A stretch of 7,803 bases of DNA from an uncultured Lachnospiraceae bacterium (lineage in GTDB: Bacteria > Bacillota > Clostridia > Lachnospirales > Lachnospiraceae): positions 1 to 7,803 of the forward strand of contig CAKRWX010000101.1 of the NCBI GenBank assembly GCA_934418055.1. The letters are read 5' to 3'. Below the pieces are notes generated by a model that did not search any database, was not told where the DNA came from, and was given only the letters and a program-made list of their open reading frames with translations. A program made the position numbers and the translations under genes. Below are positions 1-6,866 of the stretch, piece after piece. Numbering within the stretch: position 1 is the stretch's first letter; each line of letters opens with the position of its first letter.

Positions 1-1
1 A

Positions 2-997
2 GGCAATTCTCCGATCATTGCGGCTTTGGCTGAGGCGGCGGACAATGGTAAACAGGTGTCGGTTCTGGTGGAGTTAAAGGCTCGTTTTGATGAGGAAAAT
101 AACATCAACTGGGCGAAGATGTTAGAGAAAGCCGGATGCCACGTAATCTATGGTCTGGTGGGCTTAAAGACCCATTCCAAGATTACTCTGGTGGTGCGCC
201 GGGAAGAGGACGGTATTCGCCGTTACGTTCATCTGGGAACTGGAAACTACAACGATTCCACAGCAAAATTGTATACAGACTGTGGCCTTCTGACCTGCAA
301 TCCGCAGATCGGAGAGGACGCAACCGCCGTATTTAATATGTTATCCGGCTATTCCGAGCCGCTGAAATGGAACCAGCTGGTGGTAGCGCCTATCTGGCTG
401 CGGAAGCGGTTCATGCGGATGATCCAGCGGGAGACCAATTATGCAAGAGAAGGCCGTCCGGCCCGGATTATTGCCAAGGTCAATTCCCTGTGCGATAAGG
501 AGATCATCGCAGCGTTATATGAGGCTTCCTGCGCGGGAGTGAAGATCGACCTGATCATTCGCGGCATCTGCTGTCTGCGGGCAGGCGTGCCGAATTTAAG
601 TGAAAATATTTCCGTCCGCTCCATTGTAGGCAATTTCCTGGAGCACAGCCGGATCTTCTATTTTGAAAATGACGGAGCACCGGAGATCTACATGGGAAGT
701 GCCGACTGGATGCCGAGAAACTTGGACCGCCGTGTGGAGATCATGTTCCCGATCCTGAATGAGAAGCTGAAGGAAAAGGCCATGCATATCTTAAATGTGC
801 AGTTAAGCGATAACTTAAAAGCCCATGTGCTGGGCCCGGACGGTACTTATAGTAAAATTGACCGTCGTGGCAAAGCCGCCATCGGTGCCCAGGATACCTT
901 CTGTAAAGAAGCGGTGGAGGCAGTGAAAGCGGCTTCCGAGGAGGTCGATCCGGCGAATCTGCGGGTGTTTATTCCGGCGGAGAGTGCGGAACACTAG
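2..997 (+). CDS. ppk1: Polyphosphate kinase 1, C-terminal part (5' end outside window)
   Basis: Makes inorganic polyphosphate reversibly from ATP through a phosphohistidine intermediate. The reading frame is open to the window edge, so this is the last 331 residues of a protein normally about 690-750 residues long; the TTG at 26 is an internal Leu, not a start. Residues matching the E. coli enzyme's active site are visible: the Arg of KARFDEE (83-85, Mg ligand R405), the His of GLKTHSK (173-175, phosphorylated H435), the Tyr of AKLYTD (Y468), the Arg of RGICC (R564) and the His of FLEHSR (644-646, H592). Both phospholipase-D-like C-terminal domains are therefore present and look intact. The last ~25 residues, ending in RVFIPAESAEH, run past the usual family end and appear to be a lineage-specific tail. 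A strong terminator follows, so it is transcriptionally separate from the genes downstream. The E. coli numbering is from memory of the family. Confidence 0.96.
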   Translation, partial: GNSPIIAALAEAADNGKQVSVLVELKARFDEENNINWAKMLEKAGCHVIYGLVGLKTHSKITLVVRREEDGIRRYVHLGTGNYNDSTAKLYTDCGLLTCNPQIGEDATAVFNMLSGYSEPLKWNQLVVAPIWLRKRFMRMIQRETNYAREGRPARIIAKVNSLCDKEIIAALYEASCAGVKIDLIIRGICCLRAGVPNLSENISVRSIVGNFLEHSRIFYFENDGAPEIYMGSADWMPRNLDRRVEIMFPILNEKLKEKAMHILNVQLSDNLKAHVLGPDGTYSKIDRRGKAAIGAQDTFCKEAVEAVKAASEEVDPANLRVFIPAESAEH

Positions 998-1055
998 AGT
1001 GTGAAATTGGTATCGTGATAGTTGAATAAGAAATCTACTTTGAATGTGGGAGAAG

Positions 1056-1100
1056 AGAGTCTTGTCTGGTATGATCGCTGGACAGGGCTCTTTTTTATTT
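1056..1100 (+). terminator. Intrinsic terminator of ppk1
   Basis: An 11-bp stem (1056-1066 with 1081-1091, two G-U pairs) can be extended by three inner pairs around an 8-nt loop. It runs directly into TTTTTTATTTT. It lies about 60 nt after the ppk1 stop and upstream of the recombinase fragment's ribosome binding site, so it should insulate the two. Confidence 0.9.
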
Positions 1101-1124
1101 TCTCATGGTATTCTAATACAAAAA

Positions 1125-1130
1125 AGGAGA
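1125..1130 (+). promoter_or_regulatory. Ribosome binding site deciding start 1138
   Basis: AGGAGA lies 7 nt before the ATG at 1138 but only 1 nt before the ATG at 1132. The spacing favours 1138 as the start, giving a 107-residue product rather than 109. Confidence 0.7.
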
Positions 1131-1137
1131 AATGACC

Positions 1138-1461
1138 ATGCGTATCAGTAACATGAAAACCGCCATCCGAAAGGCAGAAAATGACTACTTATTTGGCGGC
1201 AAAGGCGAAGGAGGAATCATGTCCAGCCGCGGCGTTTCCGAACAGCTCCGTCGCTTTGCTGACAAATACGACATCCCCAGAGAAGTCATGCACCCTCATT
1301 CCTTCCGCCACCGCTTTGCCATCAATTTCCTCCAGGAAAATAAAGACATCGCCCTCCTGGCCGATCTCATGGGTCACTCCGGCGTCAACACCACCATGAT
1401 CTACCTGCGGCTATCCAAAGAAGAGCAAAGACGGGCGATTGATGATTCGGTGAGGTGGTAG
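1138..1461 (+). CDS. Solitary C-terminal catalytic domain of a tyrosine recombinase (truncated integrase)
   Basis: This 107-residue protein matches only the second half of the phage-integrase/XerC-XerD catalytic domain. Visible catalytic residues are H54-x-x-R57 (HSFRH), H80 in LMGHS and the nucleophile Y89 in MIYLR. Full-length members are about 280-400 residues. The N-terminal SAM-like DNA-binding domain and the box I Arg (usually in a TGLRxxE motif) are missing, and the upstream 130 bp is a terminator rather than a decayed N-terminal half. Box II is well preserved with no internal stop, and there is a good ribosome binding site, so the piece is probably translated. Strand exchange by this protein alone is unlikely. 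Codons are richer in C-ending forms (ATC, CTC, TTC, CGC) than in the genes around it, hinting at a different origin. It may be a remnant of a mobile element or a retained small protein; calling it a pseudogene is equally defensible. Confidence 0.75.
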   Translation: MRISNMKTAIRKAENDYLFGGKGEGGIMSSRGVSEQLRRFADKYDIPREVMHPHSFRHRFAINFLQENKDIALLADLMGHSGVNTTMIYLRLSKEEQRRAIDDSVRW

Positions 1462-1521
1462 AAACAAGAAAAGGAAAAAGCAAAGAAAATCCGTGTTTCC
1501 ACAGGAAATAAATACATTTTT

Positions 1522-1543
1522 TGTAAGTAAAAAGTAAGGCAAA
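1522..1543 (+). promoter_or_regulatory. Probable OmpR/PhoB-family operator: 11-bp-period direct repeat
   Basis: Two tandem 11-mers, TGTAAGTAAAA and AGTAAGGCAAA, match at 8 of 11 positions and place GTAAG at 1523-1527 and 1534-1538. One-helical-turn direct repeats overlapping the -35 region are the usual site for dimers of winged-helix response regulators. The gene just downstream encodes one, so autoactivation is the natural inference. Binding itself is not shown by the sequence. Confidence 0.5.
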
Positions 1544-1556
1544 CCACCAGGGTGTA

Positions 1557-1572
1557 TGGTATACTATAAAAA
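1557..1572 (+). promoter_or_regulatory. Promoter of the two-component/ABC operon (extended -10)
   Basis: TGG followed by TATACT (1560-1565) forms an extended -10 element, 39 nt before the first start codon, with transcription expected to begin near 1572. The position 17 nt upstream reads AGGCAA, a poor -35. This suggests an activator-dependent promoter, consistent with the direct repeat overlapping that region. Confidence 0.6.
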
Positions 1573-1590
1573 GAAAAATGAACATACATA

Positions 1591-1596
1591 AGGAGG
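1591..1596 (+). promoter_or_regulatory. Ribosome binding site of the response regulator
   Basis: A perfect AGGAGG lies 8 nt before the ATG at 1605, the strongest translation signal in the operon. Confidence 0.85.
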
Positions 1597-1604
1597 ACTA
1601 AAAG

Positions 1605-2312
1605 ATGGGACAGATCAGCATTCTGGTAGTGGATGACGAGAAGGAGATCGCAGACCTGGTTGAAATTTATTTAGTCAGTGATGGATATAAAGTATTTAAA
1701 GCCAATAACGCTCAGGAGGGCTTAGAGATCCTGGATAAGGAGGAGATCCACCTGGTGCTTCTGGATATCATGATGCCGGGGATGGACGGTCTGGAGATGT
1801 GCAGGAAGATCCGGGAGACCAACAACATTCCGATTATCATGTTAAGCGCCAAGTCTACGGATTTAGACAAGATCTTAGGTCTTGGAACGGGAGCTGACGA
1901 CTATGTGGTGAAGCCATTTAACCCACTGGAGCTGACCGCCAGAGTCAAATCCCAGCTTCGCCGCTACACCCAGTTAAACCCGAACAGCGGCAGCCGGGGT
2001 GATGCAGCCAAGAACGAGATCGCCATCAAGGGTCTGGTGATCAACAAGGACAATCACAAAGTAACGGTTTACGATGAGGAGATCAAGCTGACTCCTATCG
2101 AGTTCGATATTTTATACCTGCTGGCTTCCAACCCAGGCAAGGTGTTCAGCACCGACGAGATCTTCGAGAAGGTCTGGAACGAGAAGGTGTATGAGGCCAA
2201 CAACACCGTTATGGTACATATCCGCCGCCTTCGTGGCAAGATGAAAGAAGACACCAGAGAAAATAAGATCATTACCACTGTATGGGGAGTAGGATACAAG
2301 ATTGAAAAATAA
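1605..2312 (+). CDS. VanR-like response regulator, OmpR/PhoB family
   Basis: A 235-residue cytoplasmic transcription factor of ordinary family length. The receiver domain (about residues 4-118) has the acidic pair D10-D11, phosphoacceptor D54 (LLDIMMPG), switch S81 and K103 (VKPF). A linker of about 15 residues leads to a C-terminal winged helix (about 135-233) with the family patterns LTPIEFDIL and VHIRRLRGKM. The EIADLVE stretch near the start, the RVKSQLRRY region and the C-terminal end TVWGVGYKIEK closely resemble enterococcal VanR, so it belongs to that subfamily. No vanHAX-type resistance genes are in the window, so a vancomycin role is not implied. It is first in the operon and overlaps the kinase gene by 11 nt. 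The likely targets are its own promoter, via the 1522-1543 repeat, and hence the whole transporter operon. Confidence 0.95.
   Translation: MGQISILVVDDEKEIADLVEIYLVSDGYKVFKANNAQEGLEILDKEEIHLVLLDIMMPGMDGLEMCRKIRETNNIPIIMLSAKSTDLDKILGLGTGADDYVVKPFNPLELTARVKSQLRRYTQLNPNSGSRGDAAKNEIAIKGLVINKDNHKVTVYDEEIKLTPIEFDILYLLASNPGKVFSTDEIFEKVWNEKVYEANNTVMVHIRRLRGKMKEDTRENKIITTVWGVGYKIEK
2291..2294 (+). promoter_or_regulatory. Ribosome binding site supporting the TTG start of the kinase
   Basis: AGGA lies 7 nt before the TTG at 2302, inside the end of the regulator gene. An in-frame stop (TAG, 2290-2292) sits three codons upstream of that TTG. The next start-like codons fall inside the first membrane helix, so TTG is effectively the only workable start. 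Confidence 0.75.
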
Positions 2313-3456
2313 TTTAAGCCGCCGCTACCATACCAAGGTCGTGGTCAATATCATATACAGCACGGTGGTTGCCTGCATGGTGATGGTATTTCTGGTGACC
2401 AATTTATCCATGATCGGGCAGTACGCCGCAGAGCGGGGCATGGAAAACAGTCTGGTCCGCTTATTTTACCGGCCTGGAACCATGATTGTGTTGCTGTACG
2501 TGCTTTTGGGAATCGGCGTTTTTTCCGTCAGTTTTCTGCTGCTTCAGACCCGGTCCATGCGCTACATATCCCGGATCTCTGCCGCCATGCATGAGATTGC
2601 GGAAGGTGATTTGAACATCACTCTGGATGTGGAGGGTGATGATGAATTTGCCGACATGGCAGAGAATTTAAACAACATGGTGGAAGAACTGCGTCAGCTG
2701 ATGGACAAAGAGCGGGAATCCGAGCGGACGAAAAATGAGCTGATCACCAATGTCGCTCACGATCTGCGCACCCCGCTGACTTCCATCATCGGATATTTAG
2801 AGCTGTTGTCCGGCCCGGTGAAGTTAAATGAAGAGATGCAGAAGAAATATCTGGACATTACCTATAAGAAGTCCAAGCGCCTCCAGAAGCTGATCGAGGA
2901 TCTGTTCGGCTTTACCAAGCTGAATTACGGCAAGATTTCCATGAAAGTTTCTAAGGTAGATATCGTCAAGCTGTTAAGCCAGATGTTGGAGGAGTTTTAC
3001 CCCAATTTCATGGAGAAAAACCTGGCTTACGAGCTGCAGAGCAATGTGACCGCCAAGGTGATCACGGCGGATGGCAATCTCTTAGCCCGTCTGTTTGACA
3101 ATCTGATCAACAACGCCATCAAGTACGGGGCCGAGGGCAAGAAAGTCATCGTGAAAGTGGATGCTACCGATACCATTGTGACTGTTTCTGTCACTAATTT
3201 CGGTTACGTGATCCCGAAAGATGAACTTCCGCTGCTGTTTGAGAAGTTTTACCGGGTGGAACAGTCCCGTTCCACTAACACCGGAGGAACCGGCCTTGGT
3301 CTTGCCATTGCGAAAAATATCGTGGATATGCACGGCGGAACCATTGGCGTTACCAGCGACTTGAACGGTACCGTATTTACGGTAAAATTAAAGGTGGATT
3401 TTGACATCAACCGGGAAAACTTCGGAAGTCTGGAGGACCATCATGAAGCAATATAA
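2302..3456 (+). CDS. VanS-like membrane sensor histidine kinase
   Basis: A 384-residue kinase starting at TTG. Two membrane helices (about residues 13-36 and 60-82) flank an outside loop of only ~23 residues. A HAMP-like linker (about 84-137) follows, then HisKA with the phosphorylated H153 (NVAHDLRTPLTS) and a HATPase domain. The HATPase domain shows the N box (N267, N271), F box LFEKFYRV (312-319) and G2 box GGTGLGLAI (328-336). The G1 box is degenerate: VTNFGYVIP stands where D-x-G-x-G-I is usual, and enterococcal VanS is similarly atypical there. The loop is too short for a folded sensor domain, so sensing is probably in the membrane or through a partner; the ABC transporter encoded downstream is the obvious candidate (inference). 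It should phosphorylate the overlapping upstream regulator. The gene overlaps the next one by 14 nt. Confidence 0.94.
   Translation: MKNNLSRRYHTKVVVNIIYSTVVACMVMVFLVTNLSMIGQYAAERGMENSLVRLFYRPGTMIVLLYVLLGIGVFSVSFLLLQTRSMRYISRISAAMHEIAEGDLNITLDVEGDDEFADMAENLNNMVEELRQLMDKERESERTKNELITNVAHDLRTPLTSIIGYLELLSGPVKLNEEMQKKYLDITYKKSKRLQKLIEDLFGFTKLNYGKISMKVSKVDIVKLLSQMLEEFYPNFMEKNLAYELQSNVTAKVITADGNLLARLFDNLINNAIKYGAEGKKVIVKVDATDTIVTVSVTNFGYVIPKDELPLLFEKFYRVEQSRSTNTGGTGLGLAIAKNIVDMHGGTIGVTSDLNGTVFTVKLKVDFDINRENFGSLEDHHEAI
3432..3436 (+). promoter_or_regulatory. Ribosome binding site setting start 3443
   Basis: GGAGG lies 6 nt before the ATG at 3443, within the end of the kinase gene. It makes this ATG, which leads straight into a signal peptide, far more credible than the upstream in-frame TTG at 3401. 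Confidence 0.85.
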
Positions 3457-5917
3457 GAATATATTTACAGGGCCGGGAAAGTTACTGCTGGCCCTTTCTG
3501 TTATGTTGTGCGTCTGGCTTGGAACTGCTTACGCCTCATCAGCCTCAGGGGAGACCTCTTACACGGAAAATACCATTGGCATGGATGTGGTGTGCGGCTA
3601 TGACGGACACGTGAAGGGTGGAAGATACCTTCCTGTGCAGGTGACGCTGACCAATGAACAGGTGGCGGATCGCACAGGAGAGATTCAGATCAAAACCTTA
3701 GAGTCCAACAATGACATTTACCAGCATGATTATCCGGTGGATATTCCGGCTGGACAATCGGTGGAAACCCAGTTGTTTCTGCCAGTAGGCAACCGTTCCG
3801 ACCAGATTTTCGTGTCTTATGTGGATGATCATGGCAATCAGCTGGCTCACAAACGGATCAAACTGGAGTTCGGCACGGACACACCGGAATTATTTGTGGG
3901 AATCTTAAGCGACACGCCGGAGAAACTGTCCTGCTGGGACGGAATTGGCGTGGATTACAGCATGATGATGACCCGAACCATGACATTTACCACAGAGGAT
4001 TTCCCAGATAATCCTATGGGACTGGACATGGTGGATGTGCTGATCATCAGCAATTACCGGATTCGTGATCTGTCGGAGGGGCAGAGCCGTACCTTGATCG
4101 AATGGGTGCGGAACGGCGGCATTATGATTCTGGGAACGGGTATGCGGGCGGACGATACTTTGGGCCGGTTTGCACCAGAACTTCTGGAGCAGTCCTATGA
4201 TACGCCGCAGGTGGAGCAGATTTCCATGGGCGCAGAGTATGCCCAGGAGGGACCGTCTGGCGCGGACTTAGAGATTCCGTGTGTGGAATTTCTCTTATCC
4301 GGCGGAACGGTGATCCAGTCGGACGAGAGCCGGACACTGTTAGCGACTGTGCCGTATTCTCAGGGAATTATCGCGGTGGCAGCTTATGATCTGACGGATA
4401 TTGAGAGTTTCTGTATCCAGAATCCGTCCTTTATGGATCATGCACTGACCCAGATCGTCGGTGAGACCCGGTTAAACCGCCTGGCAGAAGAGGTATACAG
4501 CGGCGATTCTGGTCAGTACTGGTCAGTTCGGAACGTGATCAACACCGGCAATGTAAAGCGTCTTCCCAATATGCCCCTTTACGCCATGGAGATCATCATT
4601 TACATCATTTTAGCAGGCATCGGCTTATACATTTTCCTGCGTCAGCGGGATCTGAGCCATCTGTACCGCTCTTCCGTGGTGATTCTGTCCCTGGTATTTA
4701 CGGTGATTATTTACCTTATGGGAAGCCGGACCCGGTTCCGTGACGTGTTTTATACTTACGCCCAGTTTCAGGAGGTTTCCTGGGATTCGGTCAGCGAGAA
4801 TGTATACATGAATATGCGCGCCCCTTACAGCCGACCTTATGAGGTGGAGCTACAGGACGGCTACACCGTGAAGCCGGTGACCAGCGCTTATTATTATGGA
4901 AATGACGGCCAGGTGCGTTTTACTGGAGATGAGATGTACAAGGTGGACATTTCCCATCTGGCGGATGCCACCAAAGTGACTGTGCGGGATGTGCCGGCCT
5001 TTGAGCCACGGTATTTCCAGATGAATAAGACGGTGAAAAATGAAGACCAGATCGGTTTTTATGGCTCTTTGGAGATCGACCACGGTAAGATCAGCGGAGA
5101 GATCACCAGCCAGTTCCAGGAGAAAATGGAAAACTGTACGGTATTTTTTAACGATAAGCTGATCTATCTTGGAGACGTAGAGCCTGGACAGACGGTGGAA
5201 GTCAGCGATTATCCGGTTCTGGAGTATCCGAGAAATCATTCCTACGATGTGGCAGCTTATTTGTCCGGTCAGAGTGCATTTGCCCAGGCGGATATTGAAA
5301 ATGACGCTTACGTGGAGGCGGTGGAGAAGACTAACCTGCTTTCCTTCTATTTAGATTACTACATGCCGTCCTATTTATCCGGTGCGCGGGTGGTTGGAAT
5401 CAAGGAAAATTCTGGAAGCCACAGCAGTCTGATCCAGGCTGGTGATATGGAGGGCCGGACAGTGGCTTCTTCCAATGTGGATGTGTATTCCAGCGAGGAC
5501 GAAATCCTGTACCGCCAGGCGGATCAGCGGCAGCCAAAGGTCATCAGCGGCAATTACGATGAGAATTCCAATGCGTTATTTGGCATGGATCCGGTGACTC
5601 TGGAGTATTCCTTAGGAAGTGACATCTGGATTCAGCGTCTGACCATGGATTTCGTGTCCGATGAGTTTTTACAGAATGGAAATGGTACCCTTCTGAAATT
5701 CAGTGGAAATATTTATTTCTACAATCACAGCACCGGCGGTTTTGATAAGCAGGATCCGGCGAAACGTGACTTTGATTCAGAGGATCTGGCACCGTATCTG
5801 TCTCCGGGCAATACGATCACCGTGAAATATGTTTACGAAAATAATTCCGAGTACAACTGGGACGTTCTGCTTCCAGTGCTGAACGTCATGGGGAGGACAA
5901 TCGATGATCGAGATTGA
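3443..5917 (+). CDS. Large surface-anchored protein with GATase-like ectodomain, ABC-transporter-associated; function unknown
   Basis: An 824-residue protein I do not recognise as a named gene. A signal peptide (about residues 1-31, possible cleavage after TAYA) leads to an outside domain of about 345 residues. That domain starts with an Ig-like beta region (YLPVQVTLTN) and continues with the Rossmann-like stretch MVDVLIISNY...TLIEWVRNGGIMILGTG (196-233). This stretch resembles the class I glutamine-amidotransferase-like fold in accessory proteins of Gld-type ABC transporters. No Cys occupies the nucleophile position, so catalysis is unlikely. Two membrane helices (about 381-399 and 411-427) flank a short positive loop (RQRDLSHLYR). 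A second ectodomain of about 390 residues follows, apparently beta-rich, including a segment with LGDVEPGQTVEV (around 575-590) and a C-terminal block (715-815). Both large domains should face outward. Its position between kinase and ATPase genes, with 14-nt overlaps on both sides, suggests an accessory or sensing subunit of the transporter. Domain calls are from pattern only. Confidence 0.85.
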   Translation: MKQYKNIFTGPGKLLLALSVMLCVWLGTAYASSASGETSYTENTIGMDVVCGYDGHVKGGRYLPVQVTLTNEQVADRTGEIQIKTLESNNDIYQHDYPVDIPAGQSVETQLFLPVGNRSDQIFVSYVDDHGNQLAHKRIKLEFGTDTPELFVGILSDTPEKLSCWDGIGVDYSMMMTRTMTFTTEDFPDNPMGLDMVDVLIISNYRIRDLSEGQSRTLIEWVRNGGIMILGTGMRADDTLGRFAPELLEQSYDTPQVEQISMGAEYAQEGPSGADLEIPCVEFLLSGGTVIQSDESRTLLATVPYSQGIIAVAAYDLTDIESFCIQNPSFMDHALTQIVGETRLNRLAEEVYSGDSGQYWSVRNVINTGNVKRLPNMPLYAMEIIIYIILAGIGLYIFLRQRDLSHLYRSSVVILSLVFTVIIYLMGSRTRFRDVFYTYAQFQEVSWDSVSENVYMNMRAPYSRPYEVELQDGYTVKPVTSAYYYGNDGQVRFTGDEMYKVDISHLADATKVTVRDVPAFEPRYFQMNKTVKNEDQIGFYGSLEIDHGKISGEITSQFQEKMENCTVFFNDKLIYLGDVEPGQTVEVSDYPVLEYPRNHSYDVAAYLSGQSAFAQADIENDAYVEAVEKTNLLSFYLDYYMPSYLSGARVVGIKENSGSHSSLIQAGDMEGRTVASSNVDVYSSEDEILYRQADQRQPKVISGNYDENSNALFGMDPVTLEYSLGSDIWIQRLTMDFVSDEFLQNGNGTLLKFSGNIYFYNHSTGGFDKQDPAKRDFDSEDLAPYLSPGNTITVKYVYENNSEYNWDVLLPVLNVMGRTIDDRD
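5891..5896 (+). promoter_or_regulatory. Ribosome binding site of the ATPase gene
   Basis: GGGAGG lies 7 nt before the ATG at 5904, inside the last codons of the 824-aa gene, and fixes that start. Confidence 0.85.
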
Positions 5918-6866
5918 TGGTTTAAAGAAGAAATTTGGACAGTCCGTTGCCCTGGATGAGGTGTCCATGCACGTAAAAGACGGGGCCATGTATGGGTTCG
6001 TAGGCCCAAACGGTGCAGGAAAGACTACCACCATCCGGTGTATGATGGGACTTCTGCCTATGGACGGCGGCACCATCCGGATCAATGGGATCGATATGGA
6101 AAAGGAGCCGAAAAAGGCATTGAGTCAGATCGGGTATATGCCCGATGATTTCGGAGTGTATGATAATCTGAAGGTTCTGGAGTACATGGAATTTTTCGCT
6201 TCCTGCTACGGGATCGTCGGTCTCACTGCCAGAAAACGGAGCATGACTCTCTTAGACCAGGTGGGACTGGAGGGCAAATCCGATTTCTACGTGGACAGTC
6301 TCTCCAAAGGCATGAAGCAGCGGCTGTGCCTGGCAAGGGCATTGGTACACAATCCATCCATTTTGATCATGGATGAGCCCACAGCGGGACTGGATCCGAG
6401 GACGAGAGTGGAATTTAAAGAAATTTTGAAGGACTTAAAGGACCAGAAAAAGACCGTCTTTATCAGCTCCCATATTTTATCGGAGCTGTCGGAGGTATGT
6501 ACGGATATTGGAATCATTGATGAGGGCAAAGTGGTGTTGGAGGTGGCTATTGATGATATTTTAAATCAGATCAATGTCAGCAGACAGCTGGTGATCTCTG
6601 TCAGTGGCGATCAGACCACAGCCCTGAAGATCTTAAGAAGCCATCCATGCGTGGAGACCATCACCATCCGCCAGGAAGATATGGTAGTGGGATTTACCGG
6701 CAACCGCCAGGATGAAATTATGTTGTTACAGCAGCTGGTGGATGCGGAAGTCATGGTTTACGGTTTTGCCAGAGAGCGCGGCAGCTTAGAGAGTGTCTTT
6801 ATGCAGATCACAGGACACGAGGAAGAAAGGATGGTGCTGATCCATGAAGATGAATCCGGTTTATAG
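5904..6866 (+). CDS. ABC transporter ATP-binding protein (CcmA/GldA-like)
   Basis: A 320-residue cytoplasmic ATPase that powers the permease encoded next. Motifs in order: Walker A GPNGAGKT (34-41); Q-loop region YMPDDFGVYDNL (78-89) with Asp where Gln is usual; signature LSKGMKQRL (133-141, a KG variant of SGG); Walker B ILIMDE with catalytic E158; D-loop AGLDPR; and switch H190 (SSHILSE). The residues needed for hydrolysis are intact. The nucleotide-binding domain ends near residue 215. The remaining ~100 residues form an accessory C-terminal domain of the kind found in ABC-2 exporter ATPases. The type is an exporter, with no substrate-binding lipoprotein nearby. The gene overlaps its neighbours by 14 nt upstream and 23 nt downstream, consistent with coupled translation and a stoichiometric complex. 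Confidence 0.95.
   Translation: MIEIDGLKKKFGQSVALDEVSMHVKDGAMYGFVGPNGAGKTTTIRCMMGLLPMDGGTIRINGIDMEKEPKKALSQIGYMPDDFGVYDNLKVLEYMEFFASCYGIVGLTARKRSMTLLDQVGLEGKSDFYVDSLSKGMKQRLCLARALVHNPSILIMDEPTAGLDPRTRVEFKEILKDLKDQKKTVFISSHILSELSEVCTDIGIIDEGKVVLEVAIDDILNQINVSRQLVISVSGDQTTALKILRSHPCVETITIRQEDMVVGFTGNRQDEIMLLQQLVDAEVMVYGFARERGSLESVFMQITGHEEERMVLIHEDESGL

Noticed and set aside
26..28. TTG as a start for a complete 323-aa protein
   Set aside because: The frame is open upstream to the window edge and the upstream codons (SPIIAA) continue the PPK1 family sequence, so the gene is simply cut by the window.
1494..1526. Small hairpin TTTCC-ACA-GGAAA followed by a T-run, as a terminator for the recombinase fragment
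   Set aside because: The stem is about 5 bp, weak, and the T-run starts several bases after it; it could not be supported as a terminator.
1385..1589. Minus-strand open frames with hydrophobic products across the promoter gap
   Set aside because: They have no ribosome binding site, overlap the promoter and the recombinase gene, and their Phe/Leu-rich content is the expected complement of A-rich DNA.
998..1604. An integrated mobile element with attachment sites around the recombinase fragment
   Set aside because: No flanking direct repeats, tRNA or cargo genes are visible; only the single truncated gene supports it.
3401..3403. In-frame TTG giving an 838-aa form of the surface protein
   Set aside because: It has no ribosome binding site and would put 14 polar residues before the signal peptide; the ATG at 3443 has GGAGG at good spacing.
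1605..3456. Vancomycin-resistance locus
   Set aside because: Only VanR/VanS-like regulators are present; no ligase, dehydrogenase or dipeptidase genes occur in the window.
4850..5239. 129-codon minus-strand open frame inside the 824-aa gene
   Set aside because: It is antisense to a continuous, well-started gene, has no promoter or ribosome binding site, and shows no recognisable motifs.
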